Shown piece by piece: positions 53,719 to 64,000 of a stretch of 64,000 nucleotides of DNA. Numbering within the stretch: position 1 is the stretch's first letter; each line of letters starts with the position of its first letter. The translations under genes and the position numbers were made by a program. The notes beneath the pieces were generated by a model. The model ran no database searches. It had not been told where the DNA came from and saw only the letters and a program-made list of their open reading frames with translations. The DNA is from Allodiplogaster sudhausi (Eukaryota > Nematoda > Chromadorea > Rhabditida > Diplogasteridae), in NCBI GenBank assembly GCA_945643635.1, contig CALZFC010000256.1:2942001-3006000 (forward strand), written 5' to 3'.

Positions 53719-53748
53719 AGTGTAAAGGGAATTGAAACAAGCAAGTGA

Positions 53749-53795
53749 GAGAGAGAGGGAGAGAGAGAGAGAAATAGAGAGAGAGAGAGAGTAAG
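53749..53795. repeat. (GA)n at the right end of the TIR element
   Basis: GA tract mirrored by the CT tract 42751-42787 at the left end. Confidence 0.85.
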
Positions 53796-54901
53796 AGAGA
53801 CTTGCAAAGCAGAAAGGATTGCCATATAACGCACCTTTCTTGCATCATTTACTTGAAAGCGACCTGAAAAACATGACACAGGCAGGCACCATATACTTTC
53901 TGCTTGACTTTTAAGGTCTTGATCCTTATCTCTATCTCTCTGTCTTTCTCACTATGTTTCTCTCCTTCTCTCTCTCTCTCTCCCTCTCTCTCTCTCTCTC
54001 TCCCTTTCCCTATCCTCTCACATCTTTTACAACATACGACGGTAACATCGCTTTGCAGTCGCTGTACAGTAACAAGTATTTTTGGAAGCCTTTAAAATGC
54101 AATTACGCTGTGCACATGGCGCATGATTCGCGTTACGGCGCCAAAGTTTTTGCTATTTTATAGCGGCGGTTAAGGAGACAGAAACTTGAGCTTGGTTTTA
54201 TGAGCTTGGGGTTGGGAGTAAAGAATTATGACTTCCTATTTGTTATTTGCTTCTTGAGGACACCAGGTGCTTGTGCTCTTGCGTTGGTGCATGAAAATAG
54301 AGAGCGAGGAGAAGATTATTAGACGTGAGGACTTACTGAATGTGAGAGGGAGAGAGGCAGAGAGAGTCTGAAATAGAAAAGAGAGAAAGAGAGAGAGAGA
54401 GAGAGTTAAAGAGAGACTGAGGTAAAGAGAGAGAGAGAGAGCTAGTTTGCAGCGCTTTTACTTACTTATCTCTAGCCATAAGTCAGCTGACTCTCTCCAA
54501 CAAACAACAATGCCATCTCATTATTATCCCCCCTCTCCCTCCGCCTCCCCTCTCTGCCCACCCGCTTTTCTTTCCCTTTTCATGCATAGTCAATTCAAAG
54601 GGGATAAAACTAAAAGAACTTTAGTCTAGTCATATAACCACGAGGGTATTGAAGCTTTTCCTCTATCTCTGTCTCTCTCTCTGTTTCTCTCTCTCTCTCT
54701 CTCTCTACCTACTCTCTTTCTCTCTTTCCCTACCCCCCCCCTCTCTATCTCTCTCTCTCTCTCCCTAGCAAAAGCAGACAATCATAAAAAGCCAATGCGA
54801 ATTATATAAGCCAACGCAGACTAGAGAATAGCACACTGCTCTGAAGCGTTATTAGAAGCGGAGACGCATCCCGCTCCTTTTGCATCTCTTATTGTTAGAA
54901 C

Positions 54902-54934
<33 letters not shown>

Positions 54935-55560
54935 GTGCGACGAAAGGATACTAACAGCAACTATAGAAGAAGAAAAAAAAGGGGGGCTTTTTATTCTTGC
55001 ATAATTTTTTGTTTCCATTTTCCTAGCAAAGACAAAGTAGATTGGGAAAAATAAAAGAAGAATAAAAAGCCAAAGTTTTTGTTCGTTGCAAAATGCGACT
55101 TCCTGTATTTGTTCTCTAAATGAAATCTTTGACTAGGCTAGTCGATTCATCATTGTTAAAAAGGAAGATTAATATTTGATTACTTCCTCTCAGTGTTTAA
55201 ATGCCCTGTCGCTTTAACGATTTTCGGAAAGGTACACCACCAAAAAAACAAAGGCTATAGCTTCTTTCGCCTTAAAATATGCCGAAAATTCCGTGAATTC
55301 CAATGTTTTCATGCTGTTTTCGGGCGATTTCCTTGGTGTTCGAGCCACTTTTTTCGAAGGTATGACTAAACTGAAGCCAATTTAAATCTTTACAATTGGG
55401 TGTGTCCCCGTTTCTTTTATCGCTCTCCACGTCCTCGTCATGAAGAATAGGGAAAGTGCTGATTTGCGCTTGCGATTGCCACGTTCAGCAAAGAAGAAAT
55501 GATGATGGAAACAATGGAGTGTGGCCCTTTGAACTTTTGCTTGGAGGGCGTTAGCAGACT
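53796..55560. other. Microsatellite-rich DNA without supported gene
   Basis: CT tracts at ~53953-54005 and 54661-54770, GA tracts at 54383-54440 and 54903-54936. Intervening sequence has no splice-bounded frame I can defend. Confidence 0.5.
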
Positions 55561-55584
55561 GGGATGGGCCCGGGGTCAATGGGA

Positions 55585-55750
55585 AGGGAGAGAGAGAATG
55601 AGAGAGAGAGAGAGCAAAGAAAGAGAGAGAAAGAGCGTAGAGAGAGAGAGAGCGGAGAGAGAGTGAGAACGGAGAGAAAAAAGGAGAGAGAGAACGGGAC
55701 GAGAGAGAGAGAGAGAGACAGAGAGCGGAGAGAAAAAGAGAAAAAGCAGA
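55585..55750. repeat. GA-rich tract
   Basis: Interrupted GA repeats. Just downstream, 55748-55816 reads QKLLIDEVVETAAVDWPFNL SEE before GTAAAC, a weak exon candidate. Confidence 0.7.
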
Positions 55751-55877
55751 AACTGCTTATAGACGAAGTGGTTGAGACAGCTGCTGTCGACTGGCCTTTT
55801 AATTTGTCAGAAGAGGTAAACTTCACGCACTCGGAGATCGACGCTAACATGTATATCGAGCTTGAATTTGGCTGGCT

Positions 55878-55975
55878 CTAGGCCCGGGCCCGGTCCGTTG
55901 CTAATTTAGAGGGCCCGGGTCGTGAATTTGAAGGTAGGGCCCGGCCCTGGCCTGATTTTGGACATCCCTGGCCAC
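55878..55975. repeat. GGCCCGGG-rich segment
   Basis: Short direct copies of GGCCCGG/GGGCCCGG within 100 bp, much more GC-rich than the surroundings. Likely a fragment of a dispersed element. Confidence 0.45.
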
Positions 55976-56159
55976 GGGATACCAGACGAATAAGGCTATC
56001 TTATATACCCATAAATTAACCATTTTATAATCCAGTTCCTTTCACTTCACCTCCTTGAACATGTAGATTTGGGATTCTATTGGTGAATCGATTCCTCGCG
56101 AGCGTCTTATGGTTTCAATCATTGCACTCGAACCTGATCTGCACCCTGTTCTCCTCTGC

Positions 56160-56979
56160 TTCTCTCTTCTCTCTCTTTCTCCTCTCCCTCTCTCTCCCTC
56201 TCCCTCTTCTCTCTCACACCTTATCTGAGAACCTGTCCCTGTCTCATCAGAGAACACTCTATCATCATCCAGCCCGAACCCCGAACACGCAGCCGCTATA
56301 GTTGTATGTTGCCTTCATTCATTTCCAGCCCCCCCCTCTTTCTCAGTATGCCTGGTACTTCTCGTTTTATGTGCTCTCTATTATCTCTGTTTCTCTATCT
56401 GTCTGTCTCCCTCTCTCTCTCTCACTCTCTCTCATCGCTCTCCCACTTCCCGGCCCCGTCTACTCTCCACTGCTCGCGCACTCACTCTGCCCTAAGCAGA
56501 CGTGCATTTTGAGAGGAAAATCGGTGGATCGGACCGAGAGAGCGTGGCTGAGCAAGAGAGCAGAGGGGTAGAGAGGAATTGGCCATACGAAAAGGGATGA
56601 CAGTGAGGGAAGGAGAGGGAGAGAGAGAAAGCGAGAGAGAGAGAGCGAGAGAGAGAGAGAGAGGCAGTCACGAGAAGGTGGCCAGTAGAGGGTCGAAAAG
56701 AAGAAAAGAAAGAATGATTGGTGCTGCCCTCAACTCGCATCTCTCCTCCTCTCACGCTTTAGTAGGCGAAGAACAAGTTGGAAATCGACCGGGATTCGAC
56801 CGGGTTTTACCTCGAGACTGTTTAGGCATTATCAGTATTTTAATTTTTGCTATAAAACCTAGCGGAAATGCCGACTACTTTCAGCATTTATGCATTTATT
56901 CGAACTTCCAGTGAGCCAAAGAGGGAGAGATATTGAGAGAGAGAGAGAGAGTGTGTGAGAGAGAACGAGGGAGGGGAGA

Positions 56980-57027
<48 letters not shown>

Positions 57028-57040
57028 AGAGAGAGAAGAA
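56160..57040. repeat. Alternating (CT)n and (GA)n tracts
   Basis: CT at 56165-56215 and 56400-56445, GA at 56610-56665 and 56935-57030. No gene is supported between them. Confidence 0.8.
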
Positions 57041-57344
57041 AATGCTCTGTCCGCGACGAGTCTTTTGACAATTGATTTCTCATACACACTCCTTCCCAAT
57101 CGTCCGTGATTCATCTTGGTTTGCTGTGTAGATAATGTATTATGATAATTTTCATGTTGTTTTATTATTTTGAATTCAGTCAGATTATTATTTTACTATT
57201 ACATTCTCACAATTCTATTGTAAGTTTCTTTTTTCCATTTCTTATTTTCTATCTAGTCTCGTCTGTCCATTCCTACTAACTAATCTTTCCAGTGTTGCGA
57301 CTTTCACTTGTCATCCTTGTGTGCGTCTGTCTCTCCTCTACAGT

Positions 57345-58283
57345 CTCTCTCTCTCTCTCTCTCTCTTTCTCTTTCTCTTTCTCTTGCTCTCTCACCCTCT
57401 CTCTCACTTTCTCTTTTCTTCCCTGTCTCTTCTTTTTCTCACTCTATCTTCCCTTACTTCTCTGGATACGTTCTCTTTCCTTCATGACCCTCGACCGCCT
57501 TTTTCCTTTCCTTTCGGCACGTACAACTTGTTGACGTCTTCTCCCTTCATGGAATAGAGCACTTAGAAGGGAGCGCTGGAGCGAAGTGAGTGATAGAGAG
57601 AGAGAGAGAGAAAGTGAGATAGAGAGAGATAGAGAGGTAGAGAAAGGAAGAGATGAGAGGGTGTGCGAGAGAGAGAAAAGAGAGCGGAGAGAGTGAGTTA
57701 GAGAGCGATAGACAGACAGACCTCTTGCAAAGGCCAAACGAGCCCAGGGGCTAAAACGCCGTCGGTTGCTGTCCTAATGCAAGTGTTTGGCCTGTTTTTA
57801 GCCTCTAGTTTTTTTAAATACTTCCTTTGTATATTTATGAGATTAGGTCTAGCCATCAATATAATCTCACAATCTATATTTGACAACCAGACTTGTGCAC
57901 GTATCTCACAAGGCTGCAGTAATGAGATTAAGTATATTTCCTACCCAGGGAGTGATAGAAGTGTTCTTGGTACGCCTCGCTAATAGAACTTTTATTAGTC
58001 GATCTACAAGAAAGAGTGTTCCTGTACAGCAACACTGAGAGTTTACGCTCATTTAGCTCTAGGTTCACTTGGATCCTGGTTAGACGGGCTTCAGCATTTG
58101 CAGCTTCTAACGGCGTCCATAGCAGCGGGGACTTCATTCTGTCTATCTATTTCTTTCTGTCTATTTCTTTGTCTCTCTGTCGTCTCTCTCTCTCTTTCTC
58201 CAACACTTTATCTCTCTCTCTCTCTCTCTCTTTGTCTACCTTCAACCAACCCCTTCATCCTCACCCAAACCTCGTGCCCCCCA

Positions 58284-58318
<35 letters not shown>

Positions 58319-58548
58319 CTCCCTCTCCCTCTCCCTCTCCCTCTCCCTCTTCATCCTCACACAAACCGTTGTTTCGTACACAAACTCCACATCTGCACGA
58401 AAATCTGCTGACATGAGAGAATTCACGTTTCACTTTGCTCATGTTTTCTCCTTCTTCTTTTGCTTCTCGGAGAAGAAATCTGGCGGAGGCCCTCTAATTG
58501 TTGTCTGGCTCGTTTGGATCTATTTCTTTGCTTTTGTCTCTCTGCTCA

Positions 58549-58585
<37 letters not shown>
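57345..58585 (+). repeat. 1.24-kb tandem duplication, copy 1
   Basis: Begins in a CT tract, then CTTTCTCTTGCTCTCTCACC, a GA tract, unique DNA 57720-58150 and CT tracts. The same order repeats 1241-1243 bp downstream. Confidence 0.9.
57928..58137 (-). CDS. Duplicated hypothetical ORF, copy 1
   Basis: 69 codons: MKSPLLWTPLEAANAEARLT, then RIQVNLELNERKLSVLLYRN, an amphipathic, coiled-coil-like segment. It is kept in both duplication copies, but the duplication is too recent for this to be evidence of selection. No domain recognised; it could equally be chance. Confidence 0.2.
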   Translation of the reverse strand: MKSPLLWTPLEAANAEARLTRIQVNLELNERKLSVLLYRNTLSCRSTNKSSISEAYQEHFYHSLGRKYT

Positions 58586-58614
<29 letters not shown>

Positions 58615-59521
58615 TCTCTTTCTCTTGCTCTCTCACCCTCTCTCTCACTTTCTCTTTTCTTCCCTGTCTCTTCTTTTTCTCACTCTATCTTCCCTTACTT
58701 CTCTGGATACGTCCTCTTTCCTTCGTGACCCTCGACCGCCTTTTTCCTTTCCTTTCGGCACGTACAACTTGTTGACGTCTTCTCCCTTCATGGAATAGAG
58801 CACTTAGAAGGGAGCGCTGGAGCGAAGTGAGTGATAGAGAGAGAGAGAGAGAGAAAGTGAGATAGAGAGAGATAGAGAGGTAGAGAAAGGAAGAGATGAG
58901 AGGGTGTGCGAGAGAGAGAAAGAGAGCGGAGAGAGTGAGTTAGAGAGCGATAGACAGACAGACCTCTTGCAAAGGCCAAACGAGCCCAGGGGCTAAAACG
59001 CCGTCGGTTGCTGTCCTAATGCAAGTGTTTGGCCTGTTTTTAGCTTCTAGTTTTTTTTTAATACTTCCTTTGTATATTTATGAGATTAGGTCTAGCCATC
59101 AATATAATCTCACAATCTATATTTGACAACCAGACTTGTGCACGTATCTCACAAGGCTGCAGTAATGAGATTAAGTATATTTCCTACCCAGGGAGTGATA
59201 GAAGTGTTCTTGGTACGCCTCGCTAATAGATCTTTTATTAGTCGATCTACAAGAAAGAGTGTTCCTGTACAGCAACACTGAGAGTTTACGCTCATTTAGC
59301 TCTAGGTTCACTTGGATCCTGGTTAGACGGGCTTCAGCATTTGCAGCTTCTAACGGCGTCCATAGCAGCGGGGACTTCATTCTGTCTATCTATTTCTTTC
59401 TGTCTATTTCTTTGTCTCTCTGTCGTCTCTCTCTCTCTTTCTCCAACACTTTATATCTCTCTCTCTCTCTTTGTCTACCTTCAACCAACCCCTTCATCCT
59501 CTCCCAAACCTCGTGGCCCCC

Positions 59522-59564
<43 letters not shown>

Positions 59565-59784
59565 TCAGTCTTCATCCTCACACAAACCGTGGTTTCGTAC
59601 ACAAACTCCACATCTGCACGAAAATCTGCTGACATGAGAGAATTCACGTTTCACTTTGCTCATGTTTTCTCCTTCTTCTTTTGCTTCTCGGAGAAGAAAT
59701 CTGGCGGAGGCCCTCTAATTGTTGTCTGGCTCGTCTGGATCTATTTCTTTGCTTTTGTCTCTCTGCTCATCTCTCTCTCTCTCT

Positions 59785-59800
<16 letters not shown>
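58586..59800 (+). repeat. 1.24-kb tandem duplication, copy 2
   Basis: Near-identical to copy 1; unique parts differ by few bases, while CT tracts differ in length. The third CT block (59770-59996) is extended. Confidence 0.9.
59171..59380 (-). CDS. Duplicated hypothetical ORF, copy 2
   Basis: Same as 57928-58137 with one visible change (STNKR for STNKS). Confidence 0.2.
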   Translation of the reverse strand: MKSPLLWTPLEAANAEARLTRIQVNLELNERKLSVLLYRNTLSCRSTNKRSISEAYQEHFYHSLGRKYT

Positions 59801-59831
<31 letters not shown>

Positions 59832-59846
59832 TTCTCTCTCTCTCTT

Positions 59847-59891
<45 letters not shown>

Positions 59892-59908
59892 TTCTCTCTC
59901 TCTCTCTT

Positions 59909-59942
<34 letters not shown>

Positions 59943-59948
59943 TCTCTA

Positions 59949-59988
<40 letters not shown>

Positions 59989-59996
59989 TCTCTCTT
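59770..59996. repeat. Long (CT)n tract
   Basis: About 225 bp, with a regular TTTCTCTCTCTC sub-periodicity. Confidence 0.95.
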
Positions 59997-60269
59997 TCTT
60001 GCACTCCTCTCTAACCGCCGTCTGCACCTCATTTGGAATCTCCTTATTTTTGTGATTTCTTTCTGGCCACCACATCCGAATTATCTTTATCAGTAAAAGA
60101 AAAAAAAATTCCCATTCTCACTCATATCGAAAATCTTTTCTGAAAAACTTAATAAGGTGTAAGTGCCTCTGTTTTATGCATGCACGTGATATTTTAATCT
60201 TGGGAATCATTAAAAGATTTGCTCTAGCAGGTTCCTGGTGAGCGAGGTTGATAAGGAATTAAACTAAGA

Positions 60270-60600
60270 TAAGCAAGAGAGAGAGAGAGGGTGAGGGAGA
60301 GAGAAATATAGAGACAGCTAGAGAGAGATAGAGAGAGAGAGAGACAGCGAGAGAAAGAACTAAAAGGGCGCTTCAATGATCCCTTCCAGCCTCTGCTGCT
60401 CACGTGAGTTTGTGGCATTTAGTCGCTCGCTCTCTCTTTCTCCACTGCACAGACATCCAAGCAGGCAGTAGGCGCCACTGCTGACGCACAACGGTTTAGA
60501 GTTTGAGAGAGAGTGAGAGAGACAGACAGAGACATAGAGAGAGAGAGAGAGTGAGAGGGGAGAGAGAGGGAGAGTGAGAGGGGAGAGAGAGGGAGAGAGG

Positions 60601-60644
<44 letters not shown>

Positions 60645-61189
60645 AAAAGAGAAATGCAGAGTGCACAGTCAAAGCACAGAAAATCCGCTGAATCTCTACA
60701 CGCACGTTCCCATGCCAAACTATAAAGCATACTGATAAAGTGCTAGTCCTTAAAGATTATTGTAATCAAAATGTGGAAGTAAAAAAAGAATTGTGTGAGA
60801 AATCGGGAGAGTAACAAAAGTTTAGGTGAGCTGTAATGATTAGTTTGAAAGGATGATTCTCAGTTCAGATTCTAGCTTACATGACCAGCGAAAGAGTACG
60901 TGCAGTGCGGAAGACTGGAATTGAGGGATTCAAGTGAGGTAGAGGAGAGAGAGAAAGAGAGAGAGAAACAGAGAGAGTGAGCGAAAGAGTGAGAGGGAGA
61001 AGGGGATGGAGAAAGAGAGAGAGGAGAGAGAGAGGCTTGAGAGAGAGGAGAGAGAGAGAGGACGCCGGAATCAAATTGTTTCGCAAGTTGCAGAGATCTC
61101 CTCCACCTTTTTACTGACTGCGCTCCGATTTTGCAGTAGACCTTGCTCTTTATCTGATGTTCCTAACTTATTCGCTCCCTTTTCTTTAC

Positions 61190-61237
<48 letters not shown>

Positions 61238-61245
61238 GGCTCTCT
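60270..61245. repeat. GA-rich blocks and one CT tract
   Basis: GA at 60277-60355, 60505-60645 and 60943-61060; CT at 61191-61240. Surrounding DNA shows no supported gene. Confidence 0.85.
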
Positions 61246-61496
61246 CGCCGTATCGTTCTGTACCTTTCACAATTTTTGGGCCTTTCCTCTTCTCTCCCCT
61301 CTTTTCAATGATGAACTTTTGGCTTTCCTTGCTAATGCCTACTCGCTAGATAATATCTTGTCTAGCCTTGCCCCCCTCCTCCCTGACTGTGGAAAGTAGC
61401 CACTTTCAGTAGTCTTCTGAATTTGACATGTAGAACTGCACGTACGTCTGTCAGTAATTGCTTAACCCAACGTAGATTTAGAAGGAAGAAAAAAAT

Positions 61497-61800
61497 ATTA
61501 ATGTGAATTGGACATGAGTGTAGACGACAGGAGAGGGAAATTCTTATCATATTGAAAAAAAATATTTTTGTCTAGAATCTGCTTAACAATAGGATTATTA
61601 TAGGACTCACGACTAACAGTGAACTTGGGAATAGTTTGCCGTATTAAAATTTTATGTGAATTGGAGATGAGAGTAAAGGAGGGGAAACGGAAATTCTTAT
61701 CATATTGAAAAAGATATTTTTGTCTAGAATCTACCTAACAATAAGGTTATTTTATGGCTCCTGACTCACAGTGGACTTTGGAAAAGTTTACCATATTCTT
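61497..61800 (+). repeat. ~150-bp diverged tandem duplication
   Basis: 61500-61648 and 61650-61800 share AAATTCTTATCATATTGAAA and TATTTTTGTCTAGAATCT with ~80-85% identity by eye. Function unknown. Confidence 0.75.
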
Positions 61801-61929
61801 TTTTTCTACCCACGCAAGCGATATTCCCTTTCAGTGATCAAAAATAACAAAATGATTGCATCCGAAGAGACTGTGTATTTTTTGTGCTTTCAGATGCAAT
61901 TGCCCAAGCGTTCGTAATTCATTTCACAT

Positions 61930-62044
61930 TTCTCTTTCTCTCTCTCTTTCCCTCTCTCTTTTCTTTTCTCTCTCACAGTCCTTTCTTTCTCTTTCTCTCT
62001 CCCTCTTTTCTTTATCTCTCTTTTCTTTATCTCTCATTTCTCTA

Positions 62045-62099
<55 letters not shown>

Positions 62100-62740
62100 G
62101 TCTCTGCCCCCGTTTTCTCCTCTTGGTTGATTAAACCGCCCCTTCCTCTCCGATCTTTCCCAGTTTTTTTTCCTGAGAACATCGCTATGCAGAGTCTCAT
62201 TTTCGGTGCTTACTGGGTGCATTCGCCCTGTCAGAATCGGACATTTCTCTCGTTCTTTTCCGCTCCCCTTCATCTTTTTCTCTCTGCCCTTCATCTTTTC
62301 TCTCTCTTCTCTCTCTCTCTCTCTGTCTCTCTGCTGTCCATCATTCTCAGCTCCCCAGCGCGTACATTCCGAGGACCCAATGCATGTTTTTTTCTCCGCA
62401 TTGAGGGCAGAGCAAGCAGCTGTATAATGTCCAATGCCGTCATGGGTGATCCTCACACCCCCGATATGTAGACAGACCTCTCATCCAGACACCCCTTCCA
62501 CGCACTCATAGACTCTTTCTTCCCCTCACCTCCCTTAACAACAGCCGAGATTGCCCAGCCTTGCCCCCTGCCCCTGCCCCAGGGCCTACCTCAAAGGACC
62601 AGGAGCCTTGCCCCTTGCACGTTCCCCTCAGCCGCCCCCGTGGGTAGTCACCGCTTGCAAACGGATAAGACGTGCAGATTCGAGCAAACGCCGCATGGGC
62701 TTTCAGAGGATATTGACATTGCCCTGAGAAGTTATCACTA

Positions 62741-62806
<66 letters not shown>

Positions 62807-62860
62807 ATTCTCTCTCTCTCCCTAGCTCTCTCCCACTTCATATCTCCCTCTCTCTCTTTC
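61930..62860. repeat. CT-rich region
   Basis: CT tracts at 61935-62100, 62295-62335 and 62740-62825. The C-rich unique segment 62460-62700 has no convincing frame. Confidence 0.8.
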
Positions 62861-62869
62861 TTTTGTTCT

Positions 62870-63479
62870 CCGAATATTTCTTTGCCCTTCATCACTTTCT
62901 CCCCCTCACCTTTTTTTTATATCTTTTTTTTTTAAAGCACAACTTTGGTCCTCTGGCGCAGCATTTCATCTCTTTCTTCTTGCTTGTATTTCCACACACA
63001 CGCGCATCCAGTGGTGGTGACTAAGACGATGTTTTTCGCCAGCCCCATCAATGTTCTTGATGAGTTGTGTTGAATTCGTTCCAATGAGAGCAAAGTTCTC
63101 TTTGCTTATGGTTAATTGATTGCCAAAGTTTTTAGAAGGAATAAAAATAGACCCTCCAACTTAGACTCGCATTTTTTTGCTATCACCAGAAAAAAATAAA
63201 AGCCTAAGATTGGACGCATTGCTCAAAGTTATCTTATATTGTTAATCTGGGACACAGAAGCTGACGGATTAATCCAATTTGGACCTATTCGTGTTTACCA
63301 TGCTGATTATTAGCGTTAATCACTTAATCTCATGACCATGCTCTATCTAATCTGGTGAGATATATTGTGTGTCAACAGTTATTATTTGGGTAAAGGTAAG
63401 ATAGAGGGTTAGAGAAAGAGACTGAGAAATGAACAGATTGAAGGCTTTATGAGCGAGACGAGAGTGAAAAGAGAGATAA

Positions 63480-63480
<1 letters not shown>
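62870..63480. other. Stretch without supported gene
   Basis: AT-rich DNA with T-runs; nothing recognisable. Confidence 0.4.
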
Positions 63481-63483
<3 letters not shown>

Positions 63484-63522
<39 letters not shown>

Positions 63523-63887
63523 CAGGGGGATGCAGAGGAGATGGAGAGGAGAGAGAGAGAGGGACGCGGAGAGAGATGGAGAGAGAGAGAGAAATGGATG
63601 TGAGAGGCGAGTAGAGAGCCAGATGGAGCGAATATTTGGGCACTTGCATACGAAAAGCTTGAGAGAGAGAATATTTGGGCACTTGCATACGAAAAGCTTG
63701 AGAGAGAGAGAGAGAGAGATAGAAAAAACTGCACGCCAGTTCTATATGCTCAAAAGGGTTGGAGAGTGCATTGTTTGGCAGTCTCTGCGAATAAGCAGAG
63801 GAAGGGCCGGGAGTGCACGTTGACGAGGGGAAGAACAACGTGGTGTCCACTACAGTATGGCAAAGGAACGGAGAAAGCACAGTGTGC

Positions 63888-63934
<47 letters not shown>

Positions 63935-64000
63935 GAGAAGAGAAAGAGAGAGGGAGAGAAAAGGGGAGAGAGAGAAAGGGAGAGGGAGGGAGAGAGAAAG
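63484..64000. repeat. GA-rich end of window with 41-bp duplication
   Basis: GA tracts at 63484-63600 and 63893-64000. At 63629-63710 the segment AATATTTGGGCACTTGCATA plus CGAAAAGCTTGAGAGAGAG occurs twice in tandem. Confidence 0.85.

Larger units (their letters stand above)
42788..53748. mobile_element. ~11-kb TIR-bounded element with two convergent transposase-like genes
   Basis: Left arm 42788-43220 and right arm 53312-53748 are long inverted repeats (~435 bp, high identity). Outer ends run into CT/GA repeats that are also mirrored, so the exact termini and target duplication cannot be fixed. Each arm holds two copies of a 46-48-bp subterminal repeat. Inside, gene A (plus, 43499-47034) and gene B (minus, ~51060-47660) run towards each other. 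Both have introns and several frameshifts. A 452-bp hairpin, 287-bp tandem repeats and C-tract blocks occupy 51.9-53.1 kb. The structure is that of a large cut-and-paste-type DNA transposon, but I cannot match it to a named superfamily. Confidence 0.8.
53312..53748. repeat. Right terminal inverted repeat
   Basis: Inverse of 42788-43220. The matching region also extends into the flanking GA tract (GAAATAGAGAG shared), so the microsatellite may belong to the element. Confidence 0.9.

Noticed and set aside
56160..57110. Receptor-like membrane proteins predicted from Leu/Ser ORFs
   Set aside because: The hydrophobic stretches derive entirely from CTCTCT repeats.

Overview
The window looks like nuclear DNA of an invertebrate metazoan. 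It has GT-AG introns, a TATA plus initiator-type promoter, a phospholipase B-type gene end with a poly(A) signal, a MYND zinc-finger exon pair and many metazoan mobile elements. Long (GA)n/(CT)n tracts occur throughout and dominate 29-31, 37-42 and 53.7-64 kb. The promoter style and the type of capsid protein in the Polinton lean towards an arthropod, but this is inference and the species cannot be named.

Layout. 0-0.7 kb: 3' exons of a phospholipase B-like gene. 2.1-4.8 kb: a foldback-type inverted-repeat element, a 15-bp and a 36-bp minisatellite (the latter coding on the minus strand) and a small hairpin MITE. 6.26-13.0 kb: a minus-strand LTR retrotransposon flanked by a 5-bp duplication (ATTTC) whose polymerase core is deleted. 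Nested in its gag, at 8.87-11.86 kb, is a second, plus-strand LTR element carrying only gag. 13.4-15.2 kb: small host exons and a promoter with a signal-peptide ORF. 17.417-29.159 kb: a complete Polinton/Maverick with a perfect 6-bp duplication (TTCATG) and ~795-bp terminal inverted repeats (TIRs). It encodes two protease copies (one inside each TIR), a zinc-ribbon protein, an integrase with chromodomain, a double jelly-roll capsid protein, a glycoprotein-like ORF and protein-primed DNA polymerase B; most ORFs are frameshifted. 31.3-36.9 kb: a Ty3/gypsy element with nearly identical LTRs but scrambled 5' coding parts. 39.5-40.0 kb: MYND exons. 42.8-53.75 kb: an ~11-kb element bounded by ~435-bp TIRs with two convergent, decayed, intron-containing transposase-like genes, a 452-bp hairpin, 287-bp tandem repeats and C-tract arrays. 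57.3-59.8 kb: a 1.24-kb tandem duplication between CT tracts.

How it fits together: the window is a graveyard and nesting ground of mobile DNA with few host exons. The Polinton genes form a virus-like set (primed replication, integration, capsid, maturation protease, possible envelope). The 42.8-53.75 kb element is the part I cannot match to a named superfamily and is the best candidate for something undescribed.
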